A stretch of DNA of 64,000 bases from Bythopirellula sp. (lineage in GTDB: Bacteria; Planctomycetota; Planctomycetia; Pirellulales; Lacipirellulaceae): contig JANQQA010000122.1 of assembly GCA_028285205.1 (NCBI GenBank), positions 62,001-126,000 on the forward strand, written 5' to 3'. Below, one piece after another: positions 27,693-37,442 of this stretch (position 1 is the first letter of the stretch; every line of letters starts with the position of its first letter). A model generated the notes under the pieces. That model did not search any database. It worked only from the letters and a program-made list of their open reading frames with translations, and was not told the DNA's origin. The translations under genes and the position numbers were made by a program.

Positions 27693-30600
27693 CTACTCGC
27701 GATTTACGGTTTCGTCGAGATTCAGAATGTTCATGACGCACGTGGAGAGCGCCGCTAACCGAGGTCGGTCAAGTGTCTCGTCGACTGCGGACGCGCCCTG
27801 CTGCAGCAGCTCTTCAGCAGACTCGGGCTCGGCGCGGTAGTAATCAAGCCGCTTCTGATAACCGGTCAGTAGCGTCGACCGCTCAAAATCATTGGGCTCA
27901 CGGGCCAACAGAGTTCGAAACGCAAATTCAATCTGTTGTGCGGGCCCATCGCTAGCGAGCATGGCGCGTTCAGCAAGCTTGCGACTTGCTTCGACGTAGG
28001 TCACATCGTTCATTAGCGCGAGCGCCTGGAGGGGTGTGTTGGTTCGCGAACGGCTCAATACGCACGCTTCGCGGCTGGGCGCGTCGAACGTCTCCATCGT
28101 CGGAGGCGGCACGCTACGCTTCCAAAATGTGTACAGGCTACGACGGTAGAGATCTTCGCCGGAACCTTGGACGTAGAAGTCGGTCGTACGTTCCTTGCTC
28201 TGAAACGAGATCTCTTTCCAGAGTCCTGCGGGTTGATACGGTTTCACCGAACGGCCGCCAATTTGTTCGACCAGCAACCCCGAGACAGCCAACGCCTGAT
28301 CGCGAATCGCCTCGGCGGGCAATCGCAGCCGTGACATGCGGGCGAGCAGGACGTTGTCTGGATCTACCGCGTAGTGATGTGGATTGACTATCGACGCCTG
28401 CCGATAGGTGTTGCTAGTGACTAGCAGGCGCAGCAGCGCCTTGGTGTCCCAACCGTTGCGGGCATACTCAGTTGCCAACCAATCGAGCAACTCTGGATGA
28501 CTGGGGTAGCTGCCCTGCATACCGAAGTCCTCGACCGTGGAAACCAGGCCGCGACCAAACAGCATATTCCAGTAGCGATTCACCATCACGCGAGCGGTGA
28601 GCGGATGTTTGCCGCTGACCAGCCATTGGGCGAACCCCAAGCGGTTTGACGGCGCAGCGGGTGGCAAATCGCCGAGGATGGCGCTCGGTACGGTAGGCTC
28701 GACGCGGTCGCCGGGTGCATTGTAGACGCCGCGTTTCAGGATATGTGTCGGTCGTGGCTCGGGCATCTCGCGCATGACCATGACATAGGTTGTGAACTGT
28801 TTCTCGAATTGTGAAAGTGCCTTGCGCGCGACGGTGACGGCACGTCGCTGATCGGCAGTCGACGGGGCGACGGTAGCGAAGTATTCGGCGAGTCGTTCGT
28901 GTGCTTTGTGTTCGCGCTGTTCGCGTGGCTCCTTGAGAATCTGTCGGATCTCCGTGGGCATCGCCGCAGCCGAAAGGACCGCTGGCTCAGCGTTCGACGA
29001 GGATATTCGAAACCGACCGATGCCGTGCTTCGGGAACTGCGACTTGTAAGCCATGCGAACTCGCAGCTTGTCGCCCGCTTGCAGTGTGGCAGCTTTCGCA
29101 AGTGAGAAAACAGCCGTGCGATTCTGACGTCGATTGTTCCCATCAACGGCCCAGCCGGTCTTTGGTTTGTCGTCGATCGCCTGTGCAATCCCGTAGTTCG
29201 GTTGCTCATAGTCGGCCGACGCTGAGGCAATCTCGACGGACTCAGGCTGTTTGTTGCCGGCACGCAGTAACTCCACCACGAAATCAGTGAGCACGATGTT
29301 GCCGCCACCCGACGAGAGTTTACCACCAGACAGCGTCTCGTGCGTCAGTGCTTCAAGTCGCACGGCTGTCAGTTGCGTGATATCGCTTGACTCGACTTCA
29401 AATTCATACGTGGGCCGTGCGTCGCCGGCTCCGCTTACCAAGTACGAATGGTCGTCAAGTCGGTCGAAACGAAGATCCGAGTCGGCTGCCACTCTATCTG
29501 CCGTCGCGACCTGCCACGACGATTCGGCCCGAGCGATTTGCTCCATCGCCTGCTGCTCCCACTCGAGCTGCTCGTCATCAAGCTCGCTACTCGCGGCAGT
29601 CAGTTCCGCTTCGGCATCGGTCACTGCTTGCTGATGGGCGAAGAACTCTTGCTCCTTGCCACGCACCGCTACGCGCATGTAGGGTTCGGCAAAGCCTTTG
29701 CGTCCCTCCTTGCCCTTCTCAGGCACACCGTTGAAGAACGCAAACATGCTATAGAAGTCTCGTTGAGAGAACGGATCGTACTTGTGATCGTGACATCGCG
29801 CGCAGCCCATGGTGAGACCCATCCAAGTGGCCGAAGTGGTTTCGACACGATCGACGATGTACTCGACAAGATACTCTTGCGGGATGATTCCTGCCTCATC
29901 GTTGATCCGGTGATTTCGGTTGAAACCGGTTGCGATTAGTTGCTCGGTCGACGGATTCGGCAACAGGTCGCCAGCGAGCTGCTCAATAGTGAACTGATCG
30001 AAAGGCATGTTTTGGTTGTAGGCATCGATGACCCAGCTGCGCCAACGCCACTGGTAGCGTTCCCAGTCGGCCTGGTAGCCCATCGTGTCGGCGTAGCGTG
30101 CCGCATCGAGCCATTCCTGTGCCATCCGTTCGCCGTATCGAGGCGAGGCAAGCAGCCGATCCACGACTTTCTCGTAGGCATCTGACGAGACATCCTCGAC
30201 GAACGCATCAACCTCCGCCGGAGTCGGCGGTAGCCCAGTCAGATCGAGTGTCACGCGGCGAATCCACGTCGTTCGCTCGGCGGGCAACGAGGGCTGCAGA
30301 CCTTCACGCTGGAGACGGGCCGCTACGAATGCATCGACGGGATTACGAATCCAATGCATCAGCTGACCCGCAACCTGCGGAGGACCAATCCGCTGGGGTG
30401 TTTGAAACGACCAGTGTTGCTCGTACTTGGCTCCTTGTTGAATCCACTGCTTCAGCAGCTTGACCTCCGCACCACTGAGCGTCTTGCCCGAGTCGGTAGG
30501 CGGCATGCGCAGATCTGGATCGTCACTGGTGATGCGGGCGACAAGTTCGCTTGCCTCAGGCTGCCCCGGCGTGACGGCCGTTTGGTACGCTGCCGAAGCG

Positions 30601-30785
30601 TCATCGAGTCGCAGATTGGCTTGCCGATGCTCTGGGTCTGGACCGTGGCAATGGTAACATCGATCGGAAAGCAACGGGCGAATATCGCGATTGAAGTTAA
30701 TCGGTTCGCTCCCGATCGCCCGTTGAGGCGCGGAGCACGCCAGGCATAGGCTCAGGCTGACGAGACGAACGGCGATCGATTGCAT
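27693..30785 (-). CDS. PSCyt1/DUF1549/DUF1553 planctomycete cytochrome-like protein
   Basis: A 1030-residue exported protein with an N-terminal signal (about 1-25). A single haem-binding motif C-Y-H-C-H at 43-47 is in the PSCyt1 domain, followed by [18 protein letters not shown]1549 (about 150-360) includes [17 protein letters not shown] and [13 protein letters not shown], and [12 protein letters not shown] supplies a second CxxCH. About 430-600 is a predicted beta-rich insert. DUF1553 (about 690-960) has [20 protein letters not shown] and [15 protein letters not shown]. It is probably a periplasmic c-type cytochrome. The DUF1501 gene follows it directly. The pair has been proposed to take part in breakdown of complex organic matter, but biochemical proof is lacking. 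Confidence 0.94.
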   Translation of the reverse strand: MQSIAVRLVSLSLCLACSAPQRAIGSEPINFNRDIRPLLSDRCYHCHGPDPEHRQANLRLDDASAAYQTAVTPGQPEASELVARITSDDPDLRMPPTDSGKTLSGAEVKLLKQWIQQGAKYEQHWSFQTPQRIGPPQVAGQLMHWIRNPVDAFVAARLQREGLQPSLPAERTTWIRRVTLDLTGLPPTPAEVDAFVEDVSSDAYEKVVDRLLASPRYGERMAQEWLDAARYADTMGYQADWERYQWRWRSWVIDAYNQNMPFDQFTIEQLAGDLLPNPSTEQLIATGFNRNHRINDEAGIIPQEYLVEYIVDRVETTSATWMGLTMGCARCHDHKYDPFSQRDFYSMFAFFNGVPEKGKEGRKGFAEPYMRVAVRGKEQEFFAHQQAVTDAEAELTAASSELDDEQLEWEQQAMEQIARAESSWQVATADRVAADSDLRFDRLDDHSYLVSGAGDARPTYEFEVESSDITQLTAVRLEALTHETLSGGKLSSGGGNIVLTDFVVELLRAGNKQPESVEIASASADYEQPNYGIAQAIDDKPKTGWAVDGNNRRQNRTAVFSLAKAATLQAGDKLRVRMAYKSQFPKHGIGRFRISSSNAEPAVLSAAAMPTEIRQILKEPREQREHKAHERLAEYFATVAPSTADQRRAVTVARKALSQFEKQFTTYVMVMREMPEPRPTHILKRGVYNAPGDRVEPTVPSAILGDLPPAAPSNRLGFAQWLVSGKHPLTARVMVNRYWNMLFGRGLVSTVEDFGMQGSYPSHPELLDWLATEYARNGWDTKALLRLLVTSNTYRQASIVNPHHYAVDPDNVLLARMSRLRLPAEAIRDQALAVSGLLVEQIGGRSVKPYQPAGLWKEISFQSKERTTDFYVQGSGEDLYRRSLYTFWKRSVPPPTMETFDAPSREACVLSRSRTNTPLQALALMNDVTYVEASRKLAERAMLASDGPAQQIEFAFRTLLAREPNDFERSTLLTGYQKRLDYYRAEPESAEELLQQGASAVDETLDRPRLAALSTCVMNILNLDETVNRE

Positions 30786-31256
30786 GGCGGTCGAGGAAGT
30801 CGTTGGCGAACCAACGCAAATAATCGGTAGAAACTCACAGGCTAGTAGGCTTACATTTTAACAGGTGCGGTTAACGTTGAAAAACTGCCCCAATTGCGGT
30901 GATTTCCGGTGTTGCTGCGTCCCTGTCGAACCGAGCGGCCGGTAGTTGATTGTTATGACTTGGCAAGGAGAACGACCGCGCTTGACAAGCTTTGACATGT
31001 GGCAGTTCCCAGTAGTGGTCCCTTAGAATCGTTACCGTTTACCTCGCATGCCTCAGCGGAGCGCCAACCGTACTACTTGCCTCAAGCTGTCGCACAATGT
31101 GCCGAAGTGCACAGCGGAAACAGATTTAGCGGTTCCGCACGCTGTTCCATGTTTGTCAGGGACCAACATTTTCTTCTTCGCGTGCTAGCAGCGGGGCCGA
31201 TATCTAGGTTTATCCTGCAGTATCTCCCCCTCCCCCGTTCCGCAGCGAGGCATCGC
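30786..31256. other. Divergent intergenic region
   Basis: About 470 bases between the divergently transcribed PSCyt1 gene and a small plus-strand gene. Two TTGACA hexamers occur at 30982 and 30992 but neither has a convincing -10 partner at 16-18 bases. An upstream extension of the small ORF to 30999 lacks a start with a ribosome binding site and is not used. Confidence 0.4.
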
Positions 31257-31550
31257 ATGGCAAGCCCCAAGACAATCCGTATCGTGACGCGAGGCAAGAA
31301 TGGTGAGCTTCGCACTCACGACTACAAACACGAAGAGACAGTAATGAAGATGCACACACAGATTGGCATCGACGATTGCAGCACGGATCTGAGTCTTCGT
31401 GGCATGCCGGTGTTTCGGGGTTTGATTGGCCCCATGCCCGAAGCGAAAGGAATCGTCAGATATGAGGCACCTGAAGTCTTCGAGAGTCTCACGAAAGAGT
31501 GGGGCGCAACCCCCACCCGAAAGTCACGACGTCGAACGAGCAAGACTTAG
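31257..31550 (+). CDS. Small hypothetical protein, basic C-terminus
   Basis: A 97-residue cytoplasmic protein. The ATG at 31257 has GAGG six bases upstream and is preferred to any start further out. The N-terminal IRIVTRGKNGELRTHDYKHE looks like a short beta-hairpin unit; the centre has GMPVFRGLIGPM, and the end (PTRKSRRRTSKT) is strongly basic, suggesting nucleic acid binding. No family is recognised. The reading frame is followed 36 bases later by a very strong terminator, which supports it being a real transcribed gene. Confidence 0.55.
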   Translation: MASPKTIRIVTRGKNGELRTHDYKHEETVMKMHTQIGIDDCSTDLSLRGMPVFRGLIGPMPEAKGIVRYEAPEVFESLTKEWGATPTRKSRRRTSKT

Positions 31551-31586
31551 ACCGCGAGAATGTGCCAAACCTGCAAACTCCAACAC

Positions 31587-31628
31587 AAAAGGGCCGGGAA
31601 CAGATTTGTTCCCGGCCCTTTTTTCTTT
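31587..31628. terminator. Intrinsic terminator, bidirectional
   Basis: A perfect 16-base-pair stem, arms 31587-31602 and 31607-31622, with loop GATT. The core is GGGCCGGGAACA. The right arm runs into a T-rich tract on the plus strand and the left arm starts with AAAA, so it can stop the plus gene ending at 31550 and the minus gene ending at 31652. Confidence 0.93.
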
Positions 31629-31651
31629 TCAGCTTGATAAGTCGTCAGAGC

Positions 31652-32284
31652 TTATCGGTAACCCGCTGGTGTTTGCCAGCCACCCGAACCTTGGCGCGGC
31701 GGATCGTTCTCCAAGGCTCGACCGCCAAGGGCGGCGCCCGGCCGTGCGGCAATCGTAGCCGAAGGGCTACTCAGCGGCTGGGCGCTTGCCAAAGTCGTCG
31801 ATCCAGCGGAGGGATTCATCGCGACGCGCGTCGTCGTTTCCACTTCCGCGGTCTGATACGAAGTCACCGGCACCTGTACGGTTCGCGTCTGCGGTACCCA
31901 AGCAACCTGGTTGACCGGAATCTGCACGTTCGCGACCTGCGTACTCCAGGTCGTCACAGGACGCAGGTTATACGTCCAATACGGGGTGGAAAACGGATTC
32001 CAACGACCTCGAAGTTGCGAGTCCCACTGATAGGTCGTCGTCGGCACGCAGTAGAGTTGTTGGTGGTTGAGTGTGTTCGTCGTGAGCTGCTGCGTGTACA
32101 CGGTCTGTTGCCGATCCTGCATGATCGTAACGGGGACCTGCCGCTGTGTCACTTGTTTGGTTTCTTGGTACCGCACGCCGTTCTGTACGACTTCGCGTAC
32201 TTGCTGGCCGAAAGATGTTCCTTCACACATTCCACAGACCAACGCCAACATAGCGGCGGTCACTCGTCGAGTTTGATTCATCAT
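31652..32284 (-). CDS. Exported Gln/Thr/Val-rich hypothetical protein
   Basis: A 210-residue protein with a signal peptide (about 5-27, ending GTSFGQQ). The mature part is unusually rich in Gln, Thr and Val with alternating patterns (RQVPVTIMQDRQQTVYTQQL, TWSTQVANVQIPVNQVAWVP), suggesting a beta-strand repeat structure on the outside of the cell. The last 50 residues are low-complexity, Ala/Pro/Ser/Gly-rich. Similar VPVT/TRT repeats are common in small planctomycete exported proteins of unknown role. GAGG lies seven bases before the ATG at 32284; a second ATG follows directly. It shares the terminator at 31587-31628 with the converging gene. Confidence 0.7.
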   Translation of the reverse strand: MMNQTRRVTAAMLALVCGMCEGTSFGQQVREVVQNGVRYQETKQVTQRQVPVTIMQDRQQTVYTQQLTTNTLNHQQLYCVPTTTYQWDSQLRGRWNPFSTPYWTYNLRPVTTWSTQVANVQIPVNQVAWVPQTRTVQVPVTSYQTAEVETTTRVAMNPSAGSTTLASAQPLSSPSATIAARPGAALGGRALENDPPRQGSGGWQTPAGYR

Positions 32285-32577
32285 GAGATTACCTCGGCGA
32301 CATTTCTTTTCTTTGTTCCTAAGAAAAGACCGCCAGCGCGATGCGAAAAGCTTGAGCGCGCTTCCATGCGGCCAACATACGACATCATCCTATTTCATCG
32401 GCAACGCTTCGGCCGACGCATCAGCCGCACCAGCAACTACGTTCAGCTATCACAGCACAAGTTGGGCATTCTGTGAGTTTTGCTGACGTCCTGTTGGGGG
32501 GCTGCTAGCAGGGAATTCCGCATCAGCGTAGAATAAGTGGTCCCATTTATGTCGAACCACAAGCTGCGAGCGATCCA

Positions 32578-32835
32578 TTGATCAAAGACCAACTCTTGGA
32601 GATTCTGCGCTGTCCTCATGACCAGTCCTCACTCACGCGGGCGGAACCAGAATTGGTCGAGCAAGCGAATCGCGCGATCGCCGCCGGGCAGCTTTGCAAC
32701 TTGGCGGGGCAGAAACTCAAACGGCAAGTCGACGGCGGACTCGTTCGCGCGGCCGGTGATCTGATGTATCCGGTGGTCGATGCAATCCCGGTCATGCTTC
32801 CTGACGAAGCGATTGATCTTTCACAGCTGGACTGA
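32578..32835 (+). CDS. Trm112-family protein
   Basis: An 85-residue protein matching the short Trm112/YcaR-type pattern: [14 protein letters not shown] at the start and [18 protein letters not shown] at the end, with a longer middle insertion (about 25-60). In other organisms Trm112 proteins activate methyltransferases acting on tRNA, rRNA or release factors; the role of bacterial members is less clear. The second Cys of the usual C-P-x-C zinc-binding pair is replaced here (C-P-H-D). The start is a TTG at 32578, selected because it gives the normal family N-terminus; no in-frame ATG precedes it. It is followed 13 bases later by the HIT-family gene, suggesting an operon. Confidence 0.8.
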   Translation: MIKDQLLEILRCPHDQSSLTRAEPELVEQANRAIAAGQLCNLAGQKLKRQVDGGLVRAAGDLMYPVVDAIPVMLPDEAIDLSQLD

Positions 32836-32848
32836 TTGCGAGGACCCT

Positions 32849-33190
32849 ATGGCAGATACCATTTTCCAGAAGATCATCGATCGAGAAATCCCAGCCGACA
32901 TCGTATTCGAGGACGATCATTGCTTGGCGTTCCGAGACGTCTCGCCACAGGCACCTACGCATGTGTTGGTGATCCCCAAGAAGCCTGTCGAATCGATCGA
33001 CCAACTGGCCAACGAAGACGCTGAGTTGCTAGGTCATCTGTGGATTGTGATTCGCAATTTGGCCCAGGAGCTCAAGCTGGCCGACGGTTATCGAGTTGTT
33101 GTCAATTGCGGCGCCGACGGCGGTCAGACGGTCGATCACCTGCACTTCCATCTGCTTGGCGGCAGAGCACTCAGTTGGCCGCCCGGTTAA
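32849..33190 (+). CDS. HIT-family nucleotide-binding hydrolase (HINT-like)
   Basis: A 113-residue histidine triad protein. The signature [11 protein letters not shown] has the three histidines at 97, 99 and 101, and [20 protein letters not shown] plus [17 protein letters not shown] are the conserved N-terminal strands. HINT proteins hydrolyse nucleoside phosphoramidates such as AMP-lysine; the physiological substrate in most bacteria is unsettled. The ATG at 32849 has GAGG five bases upstream and gives exactly the family length. Cytoplasmic. Located directly after the Trm112-like gene. Confidence 0.95.
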   Translation: MADTIFQKIIDREIPADIVFEDDHCLAFRDVSPQAPTHVLVIPKKPVESIDQLANEDAELLGHLWIVIRNLAQELKLADGYRVVVNCGADGGQTVDHLHFHLLGGRALSWPPG

Positions 33191-33233
33191 TCAAGTCGGT
33201 GTGCGCCGAGTCGATGCAAGTTGGTTGTTTTTT

Positions 33234-34049
33234 CTAACCCAAGCTGCGACTCTGCCGGCGGTATTCAGCAGCGAGTAGATCTTCCAAGTATTGCTGATGA
33301 TCAGGCAGCGCTGGGACTTCGGTCTGTAACCGCTGCGCAAGAACGGGCACGATTTTCTCCGTCAGTGCGGCTTGTTCACCGATCGAGAGTTGAGCCCAGC
33401 GATCCAGGATCGATTCGATGGTGGCGAAGTCGCTAGGCTGCGCGCGTTTGAGCATCGCCCCCGTGATTCTGAACTTGCTCTCGCTTGCCTGACGACTGCT
33501 TAGAATCTGGCGTACCGAGCTAATCTCAGGCGGCTCGTCCGACACAACGACCGTACCGGCGACCATGTCTCCGAATCGCTGCGATGATTTCGAGAGCACC
33601 GGTACCACCCACAACGGTGGCAGCTGATCGACAACTCGAAACAATGTGCGAATCAAGATGCTAACCGGGTCGAGCGAGAAACCGTCTGCCTTGACGACAC
33701 GTATTTTTGACATCCGCTTGCCAATGGTTTGACCATGCAGAACGAGTTCGCTGAGGCCAAAGTAAAAAAAGCTGCCTAACGACCAGATCATCAGCCAGAT
33801 TCCCATGAAGACCATTGAAAACTGCGATCCGTCCACGAAGCCGCCATTCCCACCGGCCTGTTCAAACATGTCTTCGAAAACTTCACCTGTTGATACACCG
33901 ACAGCGATGAAAGCCACCAACAAGATGATACAGAAGATTGTCAAGAAGATATTGTCAGCGAACCAAGCCAAGAACCGAGTCCCTGGACCCGCGACCTGGT
34001 AGGATATCTTCACGTTTTCGGGGGTTTCAAACTTAACGCGTTGGTCCAT
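33234..34049 (-). CDS. RDD-family membrane protein
   Basis: A 271-residue membrane protein. The RDD-domain opening is present as GPGTRFLAWFADNIFLTIFC (about 21-40), giving the Arg and Asp of the family name; further hydrophobic segments lie at about 32-52 and 80-105, then SKIRVVKADGFSLDPVSILIR and DMVAGTVVV. The last 100 residues are soluble, with a possible small helical domain. RDD proteins are poorly characterised; some are linked to ion homeostasis. It is divergent from the SpoIIM-family gene and close to the MoxR operon, a grouping that recurs in other bacteria, so it is likely part of the same envelope-associated module. Confidence 0.88.
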   Translation of the reverse strand: MDQRVKFETPENVKISYQVAGPGTRFLAWFADNIFLTIFCIILLVAFIAVGVSTGEVFEDMFEQAGGNGGFVDGSQFSMVFMGIWLMIWSLGSFFYFGLSELVLHGQTIGKRMSKIRVVKADGFSLDPVSILIRTLFRVVDQLPPLWVVPVLSKSSQRFGDMVAGTVVVSDEPPEISSVRQILSSRQASESKFRITGAMLKRAQPSDFATIESILDRWAQLSIGEQAALTEKIVPVLAQRLQTEVPALPDHQQYLEDLLAAEYRRQSRSLG

Positions 34050-34149
34050 CGTCTTCGATCTCGAAGGGCTCTATTGCCTGGTGGTGACGGTAACCGGACT
34101 ATGCGATAATTACGCCGGTACTTTCAGCGATCTTGGAGAAACAACCAGT

Positions 34150-35184
34150 ATGAGTGGTTTCGTATCTCGCAACAAGCCAGTGTGGGACCAGTTGGAACAC
34201 CTTATCCAGCGCTATCGCAAATCGAGCCGCGGTTTGTCGCCCGAAGAACTGCGGCAGCTGGACGTTCTCTATCGGCAAACGACCATCCACCTCTCACAAG
34301 TTTCGACACGCAGCTCCGATAAACAGCTCGAAGACTACCTCAACAGCCTCGTTTCGGCCGCGCACGGGCTCATTTATTTGCCACCGCGTCGCTCGATGTG
34401 GTTGGGCTTGGTCACTTTCTTGCGCGAAGGCTTCGCCCGCTCGATCGCTCGCAATTGGAAATTCCATTGCATCTCCGCCGCGCTGATGACGTTTGGCGCA
34501 CTGCTCGCCTATATCACCTCAGTCCAAGACCCGGAAGCCGCTTACGCATTGATGCCGCAGGGTGATGTGCGGCAGCCAGGAGCAAGCAAAGAACAACTGT
34601 TGCAGGTGCTGCGGTCGGGCCGCAACCAGGGTGGCGGTGAAAAGTTTATCTTCGCGTCTTTCTTGTTCAGTCATAACCTCAAAGTCGGGATCTTGGCCCT
34701 AGGCTTGGGTGTGCTCGCGGCGATTCCCACTGTTTTGCTGATGGTGTTTAACGGCATGATCCTGGGCTCGTTTGCGGCTATTCATCATCAGGCCGGCATC
34801 ACGACCGAGTTTTGGGCCTGGATTCTCCCACACGGCGTAACCGAACTTGGTGCAATTGTCCTGTGCGGTGGGTGCGGACTGATGCTTGGCAAAGCGGTCG
34901 TCAGTCCTGGAATCATCTCGCGGACCGAATCCCTCCGACGTGCAGGCATTGAGGCAGGCATTATCTGCCTTGGCGTCGCGCTGATGCTGATCGCCGCTGC
35001 GATCATCGAAAGCTATCTGCGACAAAGCCACCTTTCGACATCCGCGAGAATGATGTTTGCCGCTGCGACCGCACTGTTTTGGGGCATTTACGTGTATGGC
35101 GGTTTTGCACGTGAAAAGGTCGATCAACAGCGCAAGGCTGAACTCGCTGCCGAACTCGATCAAGCCGCAGGTTCTCTAGAGTAA
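34150..35184 (+). CDS. SpoIIM/DUF95-family integral membrane protein
   Basis: A 344-residue protein. The N-terminal 90 residues form a charged helical domain (ELRQLDVLYRQTTIHLSQVS), followed by five or six membrane segments starting at about 105. SHNLKVGILALGLGVLAAIP and GSFAAIHHQAGI, with the later WAWILPHGVTELGAIVLCGG, are typical of stage II sporulation protein M relatives in non-sporulating bacteria. There the family accompanies MoxR/DUF58 clusters and its role is unknown. The ATG at 34150 is chosen over an upstream GTG because the family N-terminus begins here; GGAG lies 11 bases upstream. Its stop overlaps the DUF58 stop by nine bases in convergent orientation. Confidence 0.9.
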   Translation: MSGFVSRNKPVWDQLEHLIQRYRKSSRGLSPEELRQLDVLYRQTTIHLSQVSTRSSDKQLEDYLNSLVSAAHGLIYLPPRRSMWLGLVTFLREGFARSIARNWKFHCISAALMTFGALLAYITSVQDPEAAYALMPQGDVRQPGASKEQLLQVLRSGRNQGGGEKFIFASFLFSHNLKVGILALGLGVLAAIPTVLLMVFNGMILGSFAAIHHQAGITTEFWAWILPHGVTELGAIVLCGGCGLMLGKAVVSPGIISRTESLRRAGIEAGIICLGVALMLIAAAIIESYLRQSHLSTSARMMFAAATALFWGIYVYGGFAREKVDQQRKAELAAELDQAAGSLE

Positions 35185-36498
35185 GTTCTGGGAGCGGAGG
35201 TCGATGAACTCGTTGATCAGCGGGACCGTCAGTTCACTTGGTTCGACATCCAGAATGTGCACCCCACTGTGCCGTAGCGTGTGCAACGCTTTCTGCCGCT
35301 GTTGGAGGAGCTGGAAAGCCACCGACTTGCGCGACCCGTCCAGGAGCGATGACATCGGGGCGTGCACGATCTTCTCCAGCAGTGGTGTTCGCAGCGCCGC
35401 GAACAACAATACATGACTCTTTGCCAAGCGAGCAAGCGACGTGCGAAAACGCGATGTCGTCTCTACATCGACAATATCGGAAATCACCACGATCAGCGAT
35501 CGTCGCGGCTGACGAATCTGCAGCTCGGCGAACATGGCACCGAAGTCCGATTCGCGCCACTCGGACTGTAGGTTGTAGATGCTCTCCGCGATGATGTGCA
35601 CGGAATTGATCCCCGACACGGGTGTGCGAAACCCACGGACGCGGTCATCGAAGAAGCCTACCCCGCAGCGATCACCGTGCTTCAGCGCCACTTCAGCGAG
35701 CAGCAGCGTCGAATCAACCGCACAGTCGAGCTTCGAGCCCGCGTCGGTTTCGGCACCCATCAGCCGGCCGCAGTCGACGATAATCATCACGTCACGATGT
35801 CGTTCGACCTGGTAGCGGCGCACGATCGGATGCCCTAACCGCGCCGTCGTTCGCCAATCAATGCGTCTGGGATCGTCACCCTGTCGAAACTCCGACAGCG
35901 ATTCGAACTCAGTGCCGGCACCGCTCTGACGAGCCTTGGTCAGTTTATCGAGCATCAGCAGTTGGGCACGTTGATCCTCGCTCAACCCCTCTTGCGAGAC
36001 GAACGTTTCGGGGAGCACTTTTAGCATCGCACGGCAATCATACGATTTCTGTGCCTCGAGTAGTTGCCACGGACCCCGCAATCGCAACCAAACCGGGCCG
36101 AGTTCGTATTGTCCGCGTTCAGGAATTCGCAACTCCGTCGTGGTGACGATGTTGCTCTCTGCCGGCACCCTGACCGGATGCGGTCGATGATCGGGGATTG
36201 CTTCGACCGGCAAGATATCACGCACGGTACCAACAACGGCCTCGGAGCCTTCGTTGGCAATCCCGACTTCACACGAGAACGAAAGGTCGCGACCAACGAC
36301 CTGCGGCTGTGTTCGTGTAATCTTGATTTTCGCGTGCATCTCGCGTAGCGCGCGATACTCGCGGCGCGATGCAAGGGACAACGGAACCAGGGCCAGTAAC
36401 AAGATCCAGCCTACCTGGGTAGCGGCAAAGGTAAGCGGCGAGCAGGCGGCGAGCACGACGATCGCGCGAATCAGATTCCGACCTGGGCGAATTTTCAC
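35176..36498 (-). CDS. DUF58 domain protein
   Basis: A 440-residue protein with two N-terminal hydrophobic segments (about 8-45). A beta-sandwich-like region follows (about 55-165). The DUF58 signature is GTEFESLSEFRQGDDPRRID continuing into WRTTARLG. A von Willebrand A-like fold follows, with MIIVDCGRLM as a modified metal-ion-dependent adhesion motif (D-x-G rather than D-x-S-x-S). In characterised systems DUF58 proteins act with MoxR AAA+ ATPases as chaperone pairs maturing another protein. The start overlaps the MoxR stop by four bases (ATGA), so they are translated as a pair. Confidence 0.93.
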   Translation of the reverse strand: MKIRPGRNLIRAIVVLAACSPLTFAATQVGWILLLALVPLSLASRREYRALREMHAKIKITRTQPQVVGRDLSFSCEVGIANEGSEAVVGTVRDILPVEAIPDHRPHPVRVPAESNIVTTTELRIPERGQYELGPVWLRLRGPWQLLEAQKSYDCRAMLKVLPETFVSQEGLSEDQRAQLLMLDKLTKARQSGAGTEFESLSEFRQGDDPRRIDWRTTARLGHPIVRRYQVERHRDVMIIVDCGRLMGAETDAGSKLDCAVDSTLLLAEVALKHGDRCGVGFFDDRVRGFRTPVSGINSVHIIAESIYNLQSEWRESDFGAMFAELQIRQPRRSLIVVISDIVDVETTSRFRTSLARLAKSHVLLFAALRTPLLEKIVHAPMSSLLDGSRKSVAFQLLQQRQKALHTLRHSGVHILDVEPSELTVPLINEFIDLRSQNLL

Positions 36499-37442
36499 CG
36501 CGGAACCTCGACCACTTCCAGCATGTTTGCCAGGACATCGTCGGTAGAGATCCCTTCCAACTCGGCCGACGGGCTCAGTACGACCCGGTGCCGCATCACC
36601 GGCGGCAGCGCCCGCTGAACGTCGTCGGGAGTCACGTAATCGCGACCTTCAAAACAAGCTAGGCTCTTGGCCGCCATCAGCAACATCAACCCCGAACGGG
36701 GACTGGCACCCACCGACAGCAGGTCATCCTCCCGCGTCGCCTGCAGCAGCTCGCATACGTAGCCTACGACCTCTTCGCGAATCTGCGTTTCTCGAATAGC
36801 CGTACGCGCTCCCAGAATGTCTTCCGGCTTTAAGATCCGTTGCACATTCATTTTCGCCGGATCCGATTGGCCACCGGTCGCGTGGTGTTCGGTCAAGACA
36901 CGTTTTTCTTCTTCCGTCTCGGGATACGTAACGAGCACCTTGAACATAAAGCGATCCAGCTGAGCCAGCGGCAGTGGATAGGTGCCCTCCTGCTCGACCG
37001 GGTTCTGCGTGGCGAAGGTCATAAACGGCTCGGGCAGACTGTGTGAAACGCCGTCGTAGGTGACGTGCAGTTCCTGCATCGCCTCCAACAGTGCCGATTG
37101 GGTCCTTGCCGAGGCACGATTGATTTCGTCCGCCAGCAGGAAGTTCGTGAACACCGGCCCATGACGAAACTCGAATTGCCCCGTATCTTCGCGATAGATC
37201 GACGAACCGGTCACGTCGTTGGGCAAGAGATCAGGTGTCATCTGAATGCGGCGAAACTCCAAATCGAGCGTCGCGGCGATTGTGCGGACGAGCAATGTCT
37301 TTGCCGTTCCAGGAGGACCTTCCAGCAGGACGTGCCCGCTGCTGAACAGTGCAGCCAGTGCGAACTCGATCACTTCGTCCTGACCGTAGATGACTTTGCC
37401 AATCTCATCGCGAATCTGCTGGTAAATCAAGTTGAGAGACAA
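36495..37442 (-). CDS. MoxR-family AAA+ ATPase
   Basis: A 315-residue AAA+ ATPase. Walker A is GPPGTAKT (42-49), Walker B FLLADE (101-106), sensor 1 lies in FMTFATQNPVEQEGTYPLP, and the lid has ASPRSGLMLL with the sensor 2 Arg. MoxR proteins assemble as hexamers and act as chaperones for metal or cofactor insertion and complex assembly, commonly with a DUF58 partner. Its target is not known here. It overlaps both the upstream DUF4350 gene (16 bases) and the downstream DUF58 gene (4 bases), consistent with tight stoichiometric expression. Confidence 0.96.
   Translation of the reverse strand: MSLNLIYQQIRDEIGKVIYGQDEVIEFALAALFSSGHVLLEGPPGTAKTLLVRTIAATLDLEFRRIQMTPDLLPNDVTGSSIYREDTGQFEFRHGPVFTNFLLADEINRASARTQSALLEAMQELHVTYDGVSHSLPEPFMTFATQNPVEQEGTYPLPLAQLDRFMFKVLVTYPETEEEKRVLTEHHATGGQSDPAKMNVQRILKPEDILGARTAIRETQIREEVVGYVCELLQATREDDLLSVGASPRSGLMLLMAAKSLACFEGRDYVTPDDVQRALPPVMRHRVVLSPSAELEGISTDDVLANMLEVVEVPR

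Noticed and set aside
30982-30997. Two TTGACA hexamers as promoter -35 elements
   Set aside because: No matching -10 hexamer at the right distance; planctomycete promoters are too poorly known to call one from this.
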